Notes: generated by a model from the letters alone, not told the origin. DNA of 64,000 bases from Fischerella sp. PCC 9431 (GCF_000447295.1 NZ_KE650771.1:4683451-4747450); one strand, 5' to 3'; numbered from the stretch's first letter, positions 8,723-16,957 are shown. Numbers and translations are program-made.

Positions 8723-8893
8723 AATGGGGATCGGGGATCGGGGATCGGGGATCGGGGATCGGGGAGAAGGGAGACAAGGAAGCAGGAAGCAGGGAGTAGG
8801 GAGTAGGAAGAGGTGAGAATTACCAATGCCCAATGCCCAATGCCCAATGTCCAATACCCATGCCCAATGCCCAATGCCCAATGCCCAATAATC
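8723..8893. repeat. modular heptanucleotide element between furA and sigC
   Basis: Order on the plus strand: five GGGGATC units, then GGAGAAGGGAGACAAGG, then GGAAGCA/GGGAGTA heptads, then GAGGTGAGAATTACC, then about nine TGCCCAA-type heptads. The reverse complement of the same ordered modules occupies 11584-11727 downstream of gpsA. The array lies between the sigC stop and the furA promoter region. Short ORFs predicted in it merely translate the repeat. Confidence 0.9.
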
Positions 8894-8898
8894 CATGA

Positions 8899-10149
8899 CT
8901 AACTAAGAGACTCCATATAGTCGCGAATCAAGTTGCGTCGCTTGGGTTGGCGCAACTTTTGTAGTGCTTTGGATTCAATTTGACGTACTCGTTCCCGTGA
9001 TAGGTCAAGAGCGCGTCCAATTTCTGCTAGGGAGTAAGGATGACCGTCTGCTAGCCCAAACCGCATTAAAATTACGTCGCGTTCGCGGGTGGTTAAATCT
9101 GCCAAGAGGTGGTGCAAGTCTCTTTGTAAAGATTCGCGCATTAGTATATCCTCTGGTGTAACGCTGTCGGTTTCTAGTAATTCTCCCAATTCTGTGTCTT
9201 TATCTTTACCGACTTTCGTTTCGAGAGAGACGGAGCGAGGCACTCTTAATAACACTTCCCGGACTTGGGTTGGTGTCATTTCTAACTCTTGGGCTAGGTC
9301 TTCTAGAGTTGGGGTACGACCTTTTTCTTGAGCAATTTTACGTTGAGCTTTCTTGATTTTGTTTAGCTTTTCTGTGATGTGAACTGGGAGGCGAATTGTT
9401 CGACTAGAAGTAGCGATCGCTCGTGTGATTCCCTGACGAATCCACCAGTAGGCGTAGGTGCTGAAACGATAACCTTTGGTTGGGTCAAATTTTTCAACAG
9501 CTCGCTCTAAACCCAAAGTTCCTTCCTGGACTAAATCTAATAATTCCAGACCACGATTTTGATACTTTTTAGCAACAGATACAACTAGGCGGAGGTTGGC
9601 CTTGATCATGTGTTCTTTGGATTGGAGTCCATCACTTTGGATTTTCTCCAATTCTTCCACAGTTAGTTTGGCAATTTCAGCCCAGCGTCGTTTCCCTTGT
9701 CCTAAAATTTGTTTGAGTTCAAAAACATCTACACCAGCAGCACGCGCCCACCTTTCTATAGAAGGACGATGTCCTAATTCCGATGCTAAACGCTCCTGAA
9801 CTTCGATCACCCGAAGATATGGTACAAGTATTTCATCTCCTTGCTTGGCAGCATTAGACAAAACTATCCGCATCCGCAAGTAGCGTTGCACTTTCTGTGC
9901 TTCTGCAACCTCTTCATCCCGCCCTAAAAGTCTAACTCTACCAATTTCTTGAAGATATAGACGTACTAAGTCTGTGCTGCGACGGTTAGGACTAACAGCA
10001 GAACTGGCGGGATCTTGAGAAGCCATCTCCAACTCTTCGAGATCGTCCACCTCTAATTCAGTTTCATCAATAGTTAGATCTGGGTCAAACATCTGAGGAG
10101 GTTGTTGGGTTTCGTAGGCGGCATCTGCGTAAAAGGATGTTGCTGGCAT
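8899..10149 (-). CDS. sigC: group 2 RNA polymerase sigma factor SigC
   Basis: A 416-residue sigma-70 family protein. Region 1.2 has LVRLYLQEIGRVRLL; regions 2.1-2.4 run from NLRLVVSVAKKYQNRG to FSTYAYWWIRQGITRAI; region 3 follows; region 4.2 has SLAEIGRALDLSRERVRQIE. The N-terminus is short and acidic with no large region 1.1, as in group 2 (non-essential, condition-specific) sigma factors. A TTG codon 10 codons upstream would give 426 residues, but the ATG opening MPATSFYADAAYE matches SigC proteins, so it is preferred. Position next to furA and the opening residues support SigC rather than SigB, D or E. In heterocyst formers SigC has been tied to nitrogen stress and differentiation; that role is from the family, not seen here. 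Confidence 0.85.
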   Translation of the reverse strand: MPATSFYADAAYETQQPPQMFDPDLTIDETELEVDDLEELEMASQDPASSAVSPNRRSTDLVRLYLQEIGRVRLLGRDEEVAEAQKVQRYLRMRIVLSNAAKQGDEILVPYLRVIEVQERLASELGHRPSIERWARAAGVDVFELKQILGQGKRRWAEIAKLTVEELEKIQSDGLQSKEHMIKANLRLVVSVAKKYQNRGLELLDLVQEGTLGLERAVEKFDPTKGYRFSTYAYWWIRQGITRAIATSSRTIRLPVHITEKLNKIKKAQRKIAQEKGRTPTLEDLAQELEMTPTQVREVLLRVPRSVSLETKVGKDKDTELGELLETDSVTPEDILMRESLQRDLHHLLADLTTRERDVILMRFGLADGHPYSLAEIGRALDLSRERVRQIESKALQKLRQPKRRNLIRDYMESLS

Positions 10150-10659
10150 AAGGATCGTCTCAATGGCTCCAGGTAACAATAGATTGCGGTCAGCTAAATC
10201 TAATCAACTGTTGCTATTGTTCCCGTGATTTACGAAGAACTAACACGGTTTTGAGTAATATTTGGGTTTTTTTCCAAAAAAAACCATACTGGTTTTTATT
10301 CTTACATCTCCGTAATTCAGCTGTTCGGCTGGCTCCGCCTATGAACCAATAGCTATCCAAAGGCAAAGCCAGACTATCAATCACCAATCTTCTAGTTACA
10401 ATTTCAACTGTAGTCGAGGTTGATGGTGACTTTTATAACGAGGTATAAACATCTATCGGTGAAAAACTTATTTTTTTACAGGCTTAGTCATATCTACATA
10501 GCTATGCAGATACTTTCCTGAAGATTTGATATTTTTTCGTCAGGGAATTTTGGTAATTCGTGTTTGGTGTTTGTTGTTGGAATACTAATGTAGAGACTCG
10601 ATAAACCGCGTCTCTACCAACCACTACTTGATAAATTGCGTCTACCAACCACCAACAAA
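10150..10659. other. intergenic region upstream of sigC
   Basis: 510 bp with no convincing gene. It should contain the sigC promoter. A degenerate copy of the GTAGAGACGCG palindrome is present at about 10590-10612, followed by ACCAACCACYA-type repetition up to the gpsA stop. An A/T-run region at 10261-10285 is visible. Confidence 0.5.
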
Positions 10660-11583
10660 TCAATCGTTATATTCTGGTTTAATATCGCGTAACATCAGTT
10701 CTTCAAGCGCCTGTCGGGGAGTCACTTCGGCTTGGAGTAGGCGATATACTTGTTCGGTAATTGGTATGGAAATATTTTGTTGGTGCGATCGCAGCATCAA
10801 AACTTTGGTGGTATTAATCCCTTCAGCAGTCCCTTGTAGGTGGGTGAGGATTTCTGTAAGACTTTTACCACAAGCTAGTTGATAACCAACTTGGTAATTG
10901 CGACTCAAAGGACTGTTACCAGTCGCCAGTAAGTCACCTAAACCAGATAATCCATAAAACGTTTCCTGCTTTGCACCCCAGTGAACACCAATCCGAACCA
11001 TTTCTGTCAAACCACGGGTGAGTAAAGCAGCTTTAGCATTAGTTCCCAATTGCAAACCGTCACATACACCAGCTGCGATCGCCATGACGTTCTTGAGTGT
11101 TCCTCCTAGTTCCACTCCCAAAGGATCAGCATTTGTATAAACTCGGAAACGGTTTGAAGAAAATACCAACTGTACAACCTCAGCAGCACCAATAACACTG
11201 CTAGCAACTACCGTTGCAGCTGGTAATTCCTGTTGAATTTCCTGAGATAAATTTGGTCCAGAAAGAACAACTACAGGATTGTTGAGGAAAGCTTCTTGCC
11301 AAATTTGCGACGGTGTACAAGTAGTTTGTAGATCCAAGCCTTTTGTAGCTGTGACAAAAATGATCTCTGGAGAAAGGTGTAAAGATTGAAGTTGAGAAAT
11401 AACATCTCTAACACCTTTCATGGAAACAGCAGAAACAATAATATCTGCATCTTTTACAAGTTTCTCTAAACTTTGCGAACTACGACGCGACCAAACATGT
11501 ACTTTGTGGCCATTGGCTTTAACCAAAACTGCCAAAGCACTTCCCCAAGCACCCGCACCTAGAATTACTACTGATTTTGTCAT
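10660..11583 (-). CDS. gpsA: glycerol-3-phosphate dehydrogenase [NAD(P)+]
   Basis: A 307-residue cytoplasmic enzyme that reduces dihydroxyacetone phosphate to sn-glycerol 3-phosphate, the backbone for membrane lipids. The N-terminal Rossmann motif is VILGAGAWGSALA. Further motifs are VSAVSMKGV, SGPNLSQEI and ELGGTLKNVMAIAAGVCDGL, which contains the catalytic Lys, and LGDLLATGNSPLSRNYQVG near the substrate site. Length is slightly below the usual 310-340 because the N-terminus is compact. The ATG is followed closely upstream by a heptanucleotide element (11584-11727) lying between this gene and lipA, so the leader, if any, is made of repeats. Confidence 0.93.
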   Translation of the reverse strand: MTKSVVILGAGAWGSALAVLVKANGHKVHVWSRRSSQSLEKLVKDADIIVSAVSMKGVRDVISQLQSLHLSPEIIFVTATKGLDLQTTCTPSQIWQEAFLNNPVVVLSGPNLSQEIQQELPAATVVASSVIGAAEVVQLVFSSNRFRVYTNADPLGVELGGTLKNVMAIAAGVCDGLQLGTNAKAALLTRGLTEMVRIGVHWGAKQETFYGLSGLGDLLATGNSPLSRNYQVGYQLACGKSLTEILTHLQGTAEGINTTKVLMLRSHQQNISIPITEQVYRLLQAEVTPRQALEELMLRDIKPEYND

Positions 11584-11727
11584 TGGTCAATTGTCATTGG
11601 TCATTGGTCATTGGGCATTGGGCATTGGGCATTGGGCATTGGGCATTGGGCATTGGTAATTCTCACCTCTCCCTACTCCCTGCTCCCTGCTTCCTTGTCT
11701 CCCTTGTCCCCGGTCCCCTATCTCCTA
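11584..11727. repeat. modular heptanucleotide element between lipA and gpsA
   Basis: Plus-strand order: CATTGGT/CATTGGG heptads, GGTAATTCTCACCTC, then CCCTACT/CCCTGCT heptads, TTCCTTGTCTCCCTTGTCCCC, then a short tail. It is the inverted counterpart of the element at 8723-8893, with the same modules in the same order on the opposite strand. It directly abuts the gpsA start codon and ends 4 bp before the lipA stop. Confidence 0.9.
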
Positions 11728-11731
11728 TGCC

Positions 11732-12628
11732 TCACTGACGTGGATATCTTTCCATCAATTCTCTTACTTGTTCAGCATGATAAGAACTTCTTGTCAAGGG
11801 TGATGAAACTACTTGTAAAAAGCCTATTTCTTCTCCGAATGCTTGCCAAGCAGCAAATTGATCTGGATGAATAAATGTATTGACCTGCAAGTGCTTTTGA
11901 CTAGGTTGGAGGTATTGCCCAATTGTCAAGATATCACAATCGGCTGCACGTAAGTCTTGCATGACTTGACGAACTTCTGTATCCGTTTCACCGAGTCCGA
12001 CCATAATTCCAGATTTGGTATAGATAGCAGAAGCAAGTTGACGCGTTAGCGAAGCTCTTCTGTAGGAAGCTCGCTTGAGTAATTCTAGGGTGCGATCGTA
12101 ATTACCTTGGGGACGCACACGGCGATATAAACGCGGAACTGTTTCTGTGTTATGATTCAGTACTTCTGGTTTGCTCTGAAGAATTAACTCTAGTGCTTCC
12201 CAATTACCGCACAAATCCGGAATTAGTACTTCAATAGTAGTGTGAGATGAGATCGCACGAATTGCTTCAATACAACGGATAAACTGTGATGCGCCTCCAT
12301 CTGGCAAATCATCTCGATTCACAGAAGTAATAACTACATGGTTGAGTCTCATCCGTCGCACTGCTTCTGCTAGTCGTGCGGGTTCTGTGGGGTCTAGAGG
12401 TTTGGGTTTTTTCTCAAAATCAATATCACAGTAAGGACAAGCACGTGTACAAGCAGGTCCCATGATTAAAAACGTCGCTGTTCCAGCATTAAAGCACTCA
12501 CCAATATTTGGACAGGACGCTTCCTCACAAACCGTATTCAGGGCTAAATCCCGTAAAATTTCTTTAACATTACCGACGCGCTCCCATTGAGGCGCTTTCA
12601 CCCGCAACCATTCTGGTTTAACAGTCAC
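11732..12628 (-). CDS. lipA: lipoyl synthase
   Basis: Radical-SAM enzyme that inserts two sulfurs into protein-bound octanoate to form lipoyl groups for 2-oxoacid dehydrogenases and glycine cleavage. Both iron-sulfur sites are visible: the LipA-specific [12 protein letters not shown] cluster (auxiliary) and the radical-SAM [26 protein letters not shown] and a C-terminal SSYHA follow. The start is GTG in the conserved opening [15 protein letters not shown]. At about residues 188-202 the sequence reads [19 protein letters not shown], where most LipA have a short ArgAlaLys-type stretch; this is probably a small in-frame repeat insertion (see findings). Length 298. Confidence 0.93.
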   Translation of the reverse strand: MTVKPEWLRVKAPQWERVGNVKEILRDLALNTVCEEASCPNIGECFNAGTATFLIMGPACTRACPYCDIDFEKKPKPLDPTEPARLAEAVRRMRLNHVVITSVNRDDLPDGGASQFIRCIEAIRAISSHTTIEVLIPDLCGNWEALELILQSKPEVLNHNTETVPRLYRRVRPQGNYDRTLELLKRASYRRASLTRQLASAIYTKSGIMVGLGETDTEVRQVMQDLRAADCDILTIGQYLQPSQKHLQVNTFIHPDQFAAWQAFGEEIGFLQVVSSPLTRSSYHAEQVRELMERYPRQ

Positions 12629-12806
12629 AATCCACTTTTACCACTTAAATATAGTTATCAAGGTTAATGTTAGCAAGCTTCTGCTGAATGATGTAGACGT
12701 GCAAGCGGCTTCTGGTAGAGTGAGGTGAATATGTGTTGGCTTTTTTCTTTAATTGTCATTTAACGAAGCATGTGATAATGTTTTATTTATATTGGCAATA
12801 TTGTGT

Positions 12807-12880
12807 CGGGATGTAGCGCAGCTTGGTAGCGCACTTCGTTCGGGACGAAGGGGCCGCTGGTTCGAATCCAGTCATCCCGA
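12807..12880 (+). tRNA. tRNA-Pro (CGG anticodon)
   Basis: A 74-nt cloverleaf. The acceptor stem CGGGATG pairs with CATCCCG and the discriminator is A; the D stem is GCGC; the anticodon stem CTTCG/CGAAG encloses loop TTCGGGA with anticodon CGG; the T arm CTGG-TTCGAAT-CCAG has the usual TTCGAAT loop. No CCA is encoded. Directly downstream, 5 bp after the gene, begins the TGTACA end of a putative transposon. Confidence 0.97.
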
Positions 12881-12885
12881 TTTGT

Positions 12886-13165
12886 TGTACACATTCGCAG
12901 ATTATATGCCGCAATTTGCAGATTAGTGTCGTTTTTTGCAAATTAGTGTCGTTGATTTGCTCCTTGCATCCGTTAACAAATTAATGTCACCGATTTTTTT
13001 AAGTAGAGTTGATTCCAACACATCTCTACTATATCCGCAAGCGTCGGAATATTCTCGAACAAAGTTACCATAGGTTTTGCGATCGCACGGCTCAAGTAGA
13101 GTCTGCAAAACCTCCATCCTCAATTTAACTTCATCCGAGGGTAAACTTGATTTTTCTTCTAGCAA
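12886..13165. mobile_element. putative end of a Tn7-like / type V-K CAST-type transposon beside tRNA-Pro
   Basis: TGTACA (12886-12891) lies 5 bp after the tRNA, leaving a possible 5-bp target duplication (TTTGT, 12881-12885). Behind it are four similar 15-mers in one orientation: GCAGATTATATGCCG (12897), GCAGATTAGTGTCGT (12918), GCAAATTAGTGTCGT (12938) and ACAAATTAATGTCAC (12976), spaced about 20, 20 and 38 bp. TGTACA termini with repeated ACAAATTAnTGTC-type TnsB sites are what I recall of cyanobacterial CAST ends, which insert beside tRNA genes. A TnsB-like fragment follows. The far end is not visible; an IS605 element abuts at about 13170. Confidence 0.6.
12923..13165 (-). pseudogene. TnsB-like transposase, internal N-terminal fragment
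   Basis: An open frame of 80 codons from a TTG. Its first 57 residues contain LRMEVLQTLLEPCDRKTYG followed by a helix-turn-helix-like stretch, resembling the N-terminal region of TnsB of CAST/Tn7-like elements, where (K/R)(L/M)EV(I/L)QxLLEPCDRxTYG is familiar to me. The remaining residues are just translation of the transposon-end repeats, so the gene is truncated 3' by rearrangement. The frame remains open upstream into the flanking IS605 element, so the true start is lost. It reads towards the transposon end, opposite to what an intact left end would show. No catalytic DDE residues remain, so it is non-functional as a transposase. Confidence 0.55.
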
Positions 13166-13234
13166 AGTGATGCAAGAGCGTTATGGGTAACGCTCAATTT
13201 CTTATACTCAAGGAATTGGTGACAACTCTCACCG

Positions 13235-14494
13235 CTAACTGCAAGCAGTGTAGCGGGAGCATCTCAAGTTCACAAAAGAGACTTGCTGCCTCACAGGCTG
13301 AGTAACCTCTAAGCCTCCGCAGCCAGGAATCGGTAGTCCAACCGACCCAAGATTTAAAAGATTAAGTGCGCTATTCCAGTCACGGTCAATGACCAATCCA
13401 CAAGAACAGCTATGAACACGAACCGCAAGGGATTTCTCTACCCTTTCACCACATCCTGAACAATTGATGCTTGTCCCTCTAGGGTTAACTCCTTGTGTAT
13501 GCTTGCCGCGTCTTACCGCTACTGCTTGCAGAATTTGAAGAAACGCACCCCAGGCAACATCTAGTATCGACTTAGCTAGTCGTGTTCTAGCTAACCCCTT
13601 GATGTTCAGGTTTTCAAAAATAATTAAGTCATAGGAATTAACTAACCAATGTGCAACTTGATAATGAAACTCTTTTCTCTGTCTTGCAACGTGCAAATGA
13701 AGCCTAGCAACCTTGTTAGATTGCTTTTGATAGTTCTTAGATCCCTTGATTCTACGTGCAAGCTTGCGCTGTTGATGAGCTAAAACCGATTGCGCTTTGC
13801 GGTAATACTGAGGCACTGCAATACTTTGCCCGTCAGCAGTAGTTAAAAACTTTTCTAGCCCAACATCTATGCCAGTAGCAGATTTAATTTCACTAATAGG
13901 TAGTGGTTCGGGTACAGCTTTATCCTCAAGAGAAAAACTGACATACCATCCATCTGCTTTCCTTAAAATAGTTGCCTGTTTAATCTCAAATCCATCTAGG
14001 ATTGGTCGGTGCAAAATCACCTCAATCTCGCCAATTTTAGACAACTTAAGGATATTGCCTACTAAGTGCGCTCCTGCTTTAGGATTGTTCACCCGTGGGA
14101 ACGTGAACGAGCAAATATCTCCACGCTTTTTAAACCTCGGTCGTCCTCCCCGTTTACCGTTTTTATCGGGTACTAGCCAACGTTTCCACGCCTTGTCTAA
14201 CCTCATAAGGTTTTGCTGCTGGCAGTCGGCGTAGATGTTTTTGTACTCAGCAAACAGATCTTTAGTCTGCTTGAGGTCACTGGCTTGTGTATAGTAATCA
14301 ACTTTATCTGAAATCTCACCAATTGGTTCACGAACCAAACTACAACGGTCAATCTGTGACCTTGTACGGTTCAACCAATCCAGTCTTTGCCCTAGCGCAT
14401 AGTTGTAATGACGGCGCAATAACTCACCCCAGGCTTCAAGAGTGACAACCTGTTCTGGCGTGGGTGCTAATTTGTACTGGTGAGTAAGTAACAT
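13235..14494 (-). CDS. tnpB: TnpB RNA-guided nuclease (IS605 OrfB)
   Basis: A 419-residue OrfB/TnpB. The N-terminus has the usual TnpB opening (HQYKLAPTPEQV, then HYNYALGQRLDWLNRT). The RuvC-like catalytic residues are present: Asp in GIDVGLEKF, Glu in IIFENLNIKGL and Asp in IDRDWNSALN. The zinc finger CSGCGERV...CSCG lies between the last two, so it looks intact. A stem, CCGCTA...TAGCGG, straddles the stop codon (about 13231-13255), where guide (omega) RNA is made in characterised TnpB systems; that is inference here. It diverges from tnpA across a 20-bp inverted repeat. Family knowledge: TnpB cleaves DNA directed by an RNA from the element's right end and is related to Cas12. Confidence 0.92.
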   Translation of the reverse strand: MLLTHQYKLAPTPEQVVTLEAWGELLRRHYNYALGQRLDWLNRTRSQIDRCSLVREPIGEISDKVDYYTQASDLKQTKDLFAEYKNIYADCQQQNLMRLDKAWKRWLVPDKNGKRGGRPRFKKRGDICSFTFPRVNNPKAGAHLVGNILKLSKIGEIEVILHRPILDGFEIKQATILRKADGWYVSFSLEDKAVPEPLPISEIKSATGIDVGLEKFLTTADGQSIAVPQYYRKAQSVLAHQQRKLARRIKGSKNYQKQSNKVARLHLHVARQRKEFHYQVAHWLVNSYDLIIFENLNIKGLARTRLAKSILDVAWGAFLQILQAVAVRRGKHTQGVNPRGTSINCSGCGERVEKSLAVRVHSCSCGLVIDRDWNSALNLLNLGSVGLPIPGCGGLEVTQPVRQQVSFVNLRCSRYTACS

Positions 14495-14513
14495 ATAGTC
14501 ACAGCTTTCTCCT

Positions 14514-14595
14514 CTTAAAAATGAGGCAGGCTTGTATTGGTATTATTCGATTGGCCCAACGAGTGATCTTTGTCAAAGCCTGCCTCATTTTTAAG
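14514..14595. repeat. 20-bp inverted repeat between tnpB and tnpA
   Basis: CTTAAAAATGAGGCAGGCTT (14514-14533) and its exact reverse complement (14576-14595) enclose 42 nt. The structure sits in the shared upstream region of the two divergent transposase genes. In IS200-type elements a leader hairpin limits read-through and tnpA translation; a similar role is possible here. Confidence 0.8.
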
Positions 14596-14613
14596 TTCAT
14601 TGAATTGAAGGTC

Positions 14614-15039
14614 ATGATACCATTTAGTGCCATGACTTACAATACAGGACATAGGTCAGTTTACAGCCTTAATATTCATTTAGTGCTTGTAACGAAATAC
14701 CGCAGAAAAGTTATAAATCAAGCAATACTCAAGCGATTGCAGGAAATATTTGAGACTACCTGTACTAAGTGGAGAAGCAAAGTAACAGAGTTTAACGGAG
14801 AACCAGATCATGTTCATTTGGTTATCAACTACCCGCCAGATGTCGAAGTAAGCAAACTAGTCAACAACCTGAAAACCGTTTCTAGTCGTTTAATCCGCAA
14901 AGAGTTTCATGAACACGTCAACCAGTTTTATAACAAACCCGTGTTTTGGACAGGCGCATATTTCGTTGCGTCTTGTGGAGGTGTCACACTTTCTGAACTT
15001 AGATCCTACGTTGAGAAACAAAGTAGTCCTGGCGATTGA
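14614..15039 (+). CDS. tnpA: TnpA Y1 single-strand transposase (IS200/IS605)
   Basis: About 141 residues from the ATG at 14614 (or 135 from the ATG at 14632, MTYNTGHRS). An earlier ATG at 14521 lies inside the inverted repeat and is unlikely. It carries the HUH motif (PDHVHLVI) and the catalytic Tyr in LRSYVEKQ near the C-terminus, plus LVLVTKYRRKV, typical of TnpA. The enzyme excises and integrates the element as single-stranded DNA using the Tyr as nucleophile. Length and motifs are those of an intact protein. The stop codon lies within a 10-bp stem (15031-15066), which is probably part of the element end. Confidence 0.92.
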   Translation: MIPFSAMTYNTGHRSVYSLNIHLVLVTKYRRKVINQAILKRLQEIFETTCTKWRSKVTEFNGEPDHVHLVINYPPDVEVSKLVNNLKTVSSRLIRKEFHEHVNQFYNKPVFWTGAYFVASCGGVTLSELRSYVEKQSSPGD

Positions 15040-15129
15040 GAGGGTATTGAAAAGAACTCAATCGCCCCGCAATTCCCCATCACCGCCAACCGTTCCGGTG
15101 TGGCGGGAGTACAATGCGCGGAGGTCTAG

Positions 15130-15180
15130 ATGGAAAAACATGAGCAAGTTGCTCAGGAATTGCTTGCTCGTTATCTTTAA
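15130..15180 (+). other. 16-codon mini-ORF with a strong ribosome binding site
   Basis: GGAGG at 15119-15123, spaced 6 nt from an ATG at 15130, opens a frame encoding MEKHEQVAQELLARYL and stopping at 15178. It lies just outside the IS605 end and 80 bp before cofH. It could be a chance ORF, a fragment of a gene broken by the insertion, or a leader peptide. No function is proposed. Confidence 0.25.
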
Positions 15181-15260
15181 ATTATTAGCAGTGTAACTAT
15201 TAAGCCTGCTAGGTTGATATTTCCAGTCAATCCAGTATTGGAGAACAACAGGATATTAGA

Positions 15261-16403
15261 GTGATAAATAGCACATTAGAAAAGATTCTTGATCGTGCCT
15301 TGATGGGGTACGATTTATCTTCTGAACAGGGATTGGTATTATTACAACAATCTGATGCAAGTTCAATTGCTGCGATTCGTGTGACAGCAGACAAATTGCG
15401 TCAACGGCAAGCAGGCGACACGGTTACCTACGTAATCAATCGTAATATTAACTTTACTAATATTTGCGAACAGCACTGTAGTTTCTGCGCTTTCCGACGA
15501 GATGAAGGTGATGAAGACGCTTATTGGTTAGATTGGACGGCTATCTTGGAAAAAACGCAAGATGCTGTCAAACGGAGTGCAACAGAAATTTGTATGCAAG
15601 GTGGATTAAATCCAGCAGCACAAATCAACGGTAAATCTCTGTCTTACTACCTTAAATTAGTAAAAACTATTAAACAGGAATATCCTCATCTGCATCTACA
15701 CGCTTTTTCTCCTCAAGAAGTACAATTTATCGCTAGAATCGATGGTCTAAGTTACACTGAGGTAATTGCTGCTTTACGAGATGCTGGTGTGGGTTCTATG
15801 CCAGGAACAGCAGCTGAAGTATTAGATGATGAAGTGCGGCGTGTATTGTGTCCTGAAAAAATCGATACAGCAACTTGGTTAGAAATTGTCACTACAGCTC
15901 ATAAATTGGGTTTGCACACCACTAGTACAATGCTGTCGGGACATATTGAGAATCCAGAACAACAAATTCAGCATTTAGAAAAATTGCGATCGCTCCAACA
16001 AACTGCCATCAATCAAGAATATCCGGCCCGAATTACTGAGTTTATTTTATTACCATTTGTTGGGCAGGAAGCACCAAAACCCCTGCGCCGCCGTGTAGGA
16101 CGGGATCAACCTGTGTTAGAAAATGCACTTTTGCTTACCGCAGTTGCAAGGATTTTTTTAGGAAATTGGATTCCTAACCATCAACCTAGTTGGGTAAAAC
16201 TAGGACTCCCAGGAGCTATAGAAGCTTTAAATTGGGGCTGTAATGATATTGGTGGAACATTAATGGAAGAACACATTACCACTATGGCAGGCGCAATAGG
16301 TGGTACATGTATGGAAGTTGAAACCTTACAAAATGCGATCGCTTCTCTAGGAAGACCTTATCAACAAAGAGATACTCTTTATCAAAAGATAGGTACTAGT
16401 TAG
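15261..16403 (+). CDS. cofH: CofH, FO synthase subunit 2
   Basis: A 380-residue radical-SAM enzyme that joins 5-amino-6-ribitylaminouracil to L-tyrosine, a step towards FO, the deazaflavin chromophore of F420 and of some photolyases. The cluster motif [10 protein letters not shown] is visible in [39 protein letters not shown] and the C-terminal [15 protein letters not shown] block are typical. The start is GTG with AGGA about 7 nt upstream. The next gene, psb27, is unrelated, and CofG is not in the window. In cyanobacteria FO serves as an antenna chromophore of photolyase. Confidence 0.9.
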   Translation: MINSTLEKILDRALMGYDLSSEQGLVLLQQSDASSIAAIRVTADKLRQRQAGDTVTYVINRNINFTNICEQHCSFCAFRRDEGDEDAYWLDWTAILEKTQDAVKRSATEICMQGGLNPAAQINGKSLSYYLKLVKTIKQEYPHLHLHAFSPQEVQFIARIDGLSYTEVIAALRDAGVGSMPGTAAEVLDDEVRRVLCPEKIDTATWLEIVTTAHKLGLHTTSTMLSGHIENPEQQIQHLEKLRSLQQTAINQEYPARITEFILLPFVGQEAPKPLRRRVGRDQPVLENALLLTAVARIFLGNWIPNHQPSWVKLGLPGAIEALNWGCNDIGGTLMEEHITTMAGAIGGTCMEVETLQNAIASLGRPYQQRDTLYQKIGTS

Positions 16404-16424
16404 TCGATGGGCATCGGGCATAAA

Positions 16425-16479
16425 TCAGTTATCAGTTATCAGTTAACAGTTTAATTTGATAACTATTAACTGATAACTT
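16425..16479. repeat. inverted heptad array (CAGTTAT / GATAACT)
   Basis: CAGTTAT/CAGTTAA heptads, then the spacer TTTAATTTGATAACT, then TAACTGATAACT. The two halves are complementary and could fold as a long hairpin after cofH. A related copy with the same spacer is at 24231-24302. It may double as a transcription end for cofH, but there is no T-run. Confidence 0.75.
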
Positions 16480-16558
16480 GTCCCCTTGGAATGATCCCCA
16501 GGATACCAATCCAGGATAGGATGGACGTTGATTTACATATAGTTTCACATCAATGATT

Positions 16559-16957
16559 ATGAAGCGCTATTGGTCACGTCTGCTTGCTCTGGTCTTAGTT
16601 GTAGCTATTGGCTTAATGGGTTGTTCCGGTAGCCCGGATGGTTTGTCTGGCGATTATCGCCAGGATACATTAGCTGTACTCACTACTTTAAGACATACCC
16701 TAGAGTTACCAGACGATTCACCAGAAAGATTAACAGCGCAATCACAAGCGCGTAAACAAATTAATACTTTTGCAGCTCGTTATCAACGTGACAATTCTGT
16801 CGCAGGTTTGGGTTCTTTCACAACTATGCGAACAGCCCTCAATTCTCTTGCTGGACACTATAGTTCTTATCCTAATCGTCCTGTACCGAAAAAGCTCAAG
16901 GATCGTTTAGAAATGGAGTTTAATCAGGTCGAAATGGCGCTAAAACGTGGTGCGTAA
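16559..16957 (+). CDS. psb27: photosystem II assembly lipoprotein Psb27
   Basis: A 132-residue precursor that binds CP43 on the lumenal side during photosystem II assembly and repair. It has a positively charged start MKRYWSRLL, a hydrophobic stretch and a lipobox GLMGC, then the Psb27 helical bundle with YRQDTLAVLTTLRHTL and FAARYQRDNSV. An ATG two codons upstream (16553) is possible, but MKRYWSR gives the standard signal peptide. The length is as usual for Psb27. It is monocistronic as far as can be seen; the upstream cofH is 150 bp away across an inverted heptad array. Confidence 0.95.
   Translation: MKRYWSRLLALVLVVAIGLMGCSGSPDGLSGDYRQDTLAVLTTLRHTLELPDDSPERLTAQSQARKQINTFAARYQRDNSVAGLGSFTTMRTALNSLAGHYSSYPNRPVPKKLKDRLEMEFNQVEMALKRGA

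Larger units (their letters stand above)
13171..15110. mobile_element. IS200/IS605-family element with divergent tnpB and tnpA
   Basis: Divergent tnpB (minus) and tnpA (plus) share a 20-bp inverted repeat between them. Subterminal hairpins lie outside each gene: GAGCGTTA-TGGG-TAACGCTC (13176-13195) beyond the tnpB 3' end; GGCGATTGAG/CTCAATCGCC (15031-15066) at the tnpA stop; and CCGCCA/TGGCGG (15083-15106) beyond it. IS605 elements are recognised by such imperfect hairpins rather than terminal repeats and create no target duplication; the exact borders are therefore estimates. Both ORFs look intact, so the element may be active. It sits directly next to the TnsB-like fragment. Confidence 0.85.

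Noticed and set aside
12923-13165. Intact small gene downstream of tRNA-Pro
   Set aside because: Its last third is made of transposon-end repeats and its 5' end runs into IS605, so it reads as a gene fragment.
14909-15196. 95-codon ORF overlapping tnpA
   Set aside because: It overlaps the tnpA catalytic region in another frame and reads into element-end hairpins.
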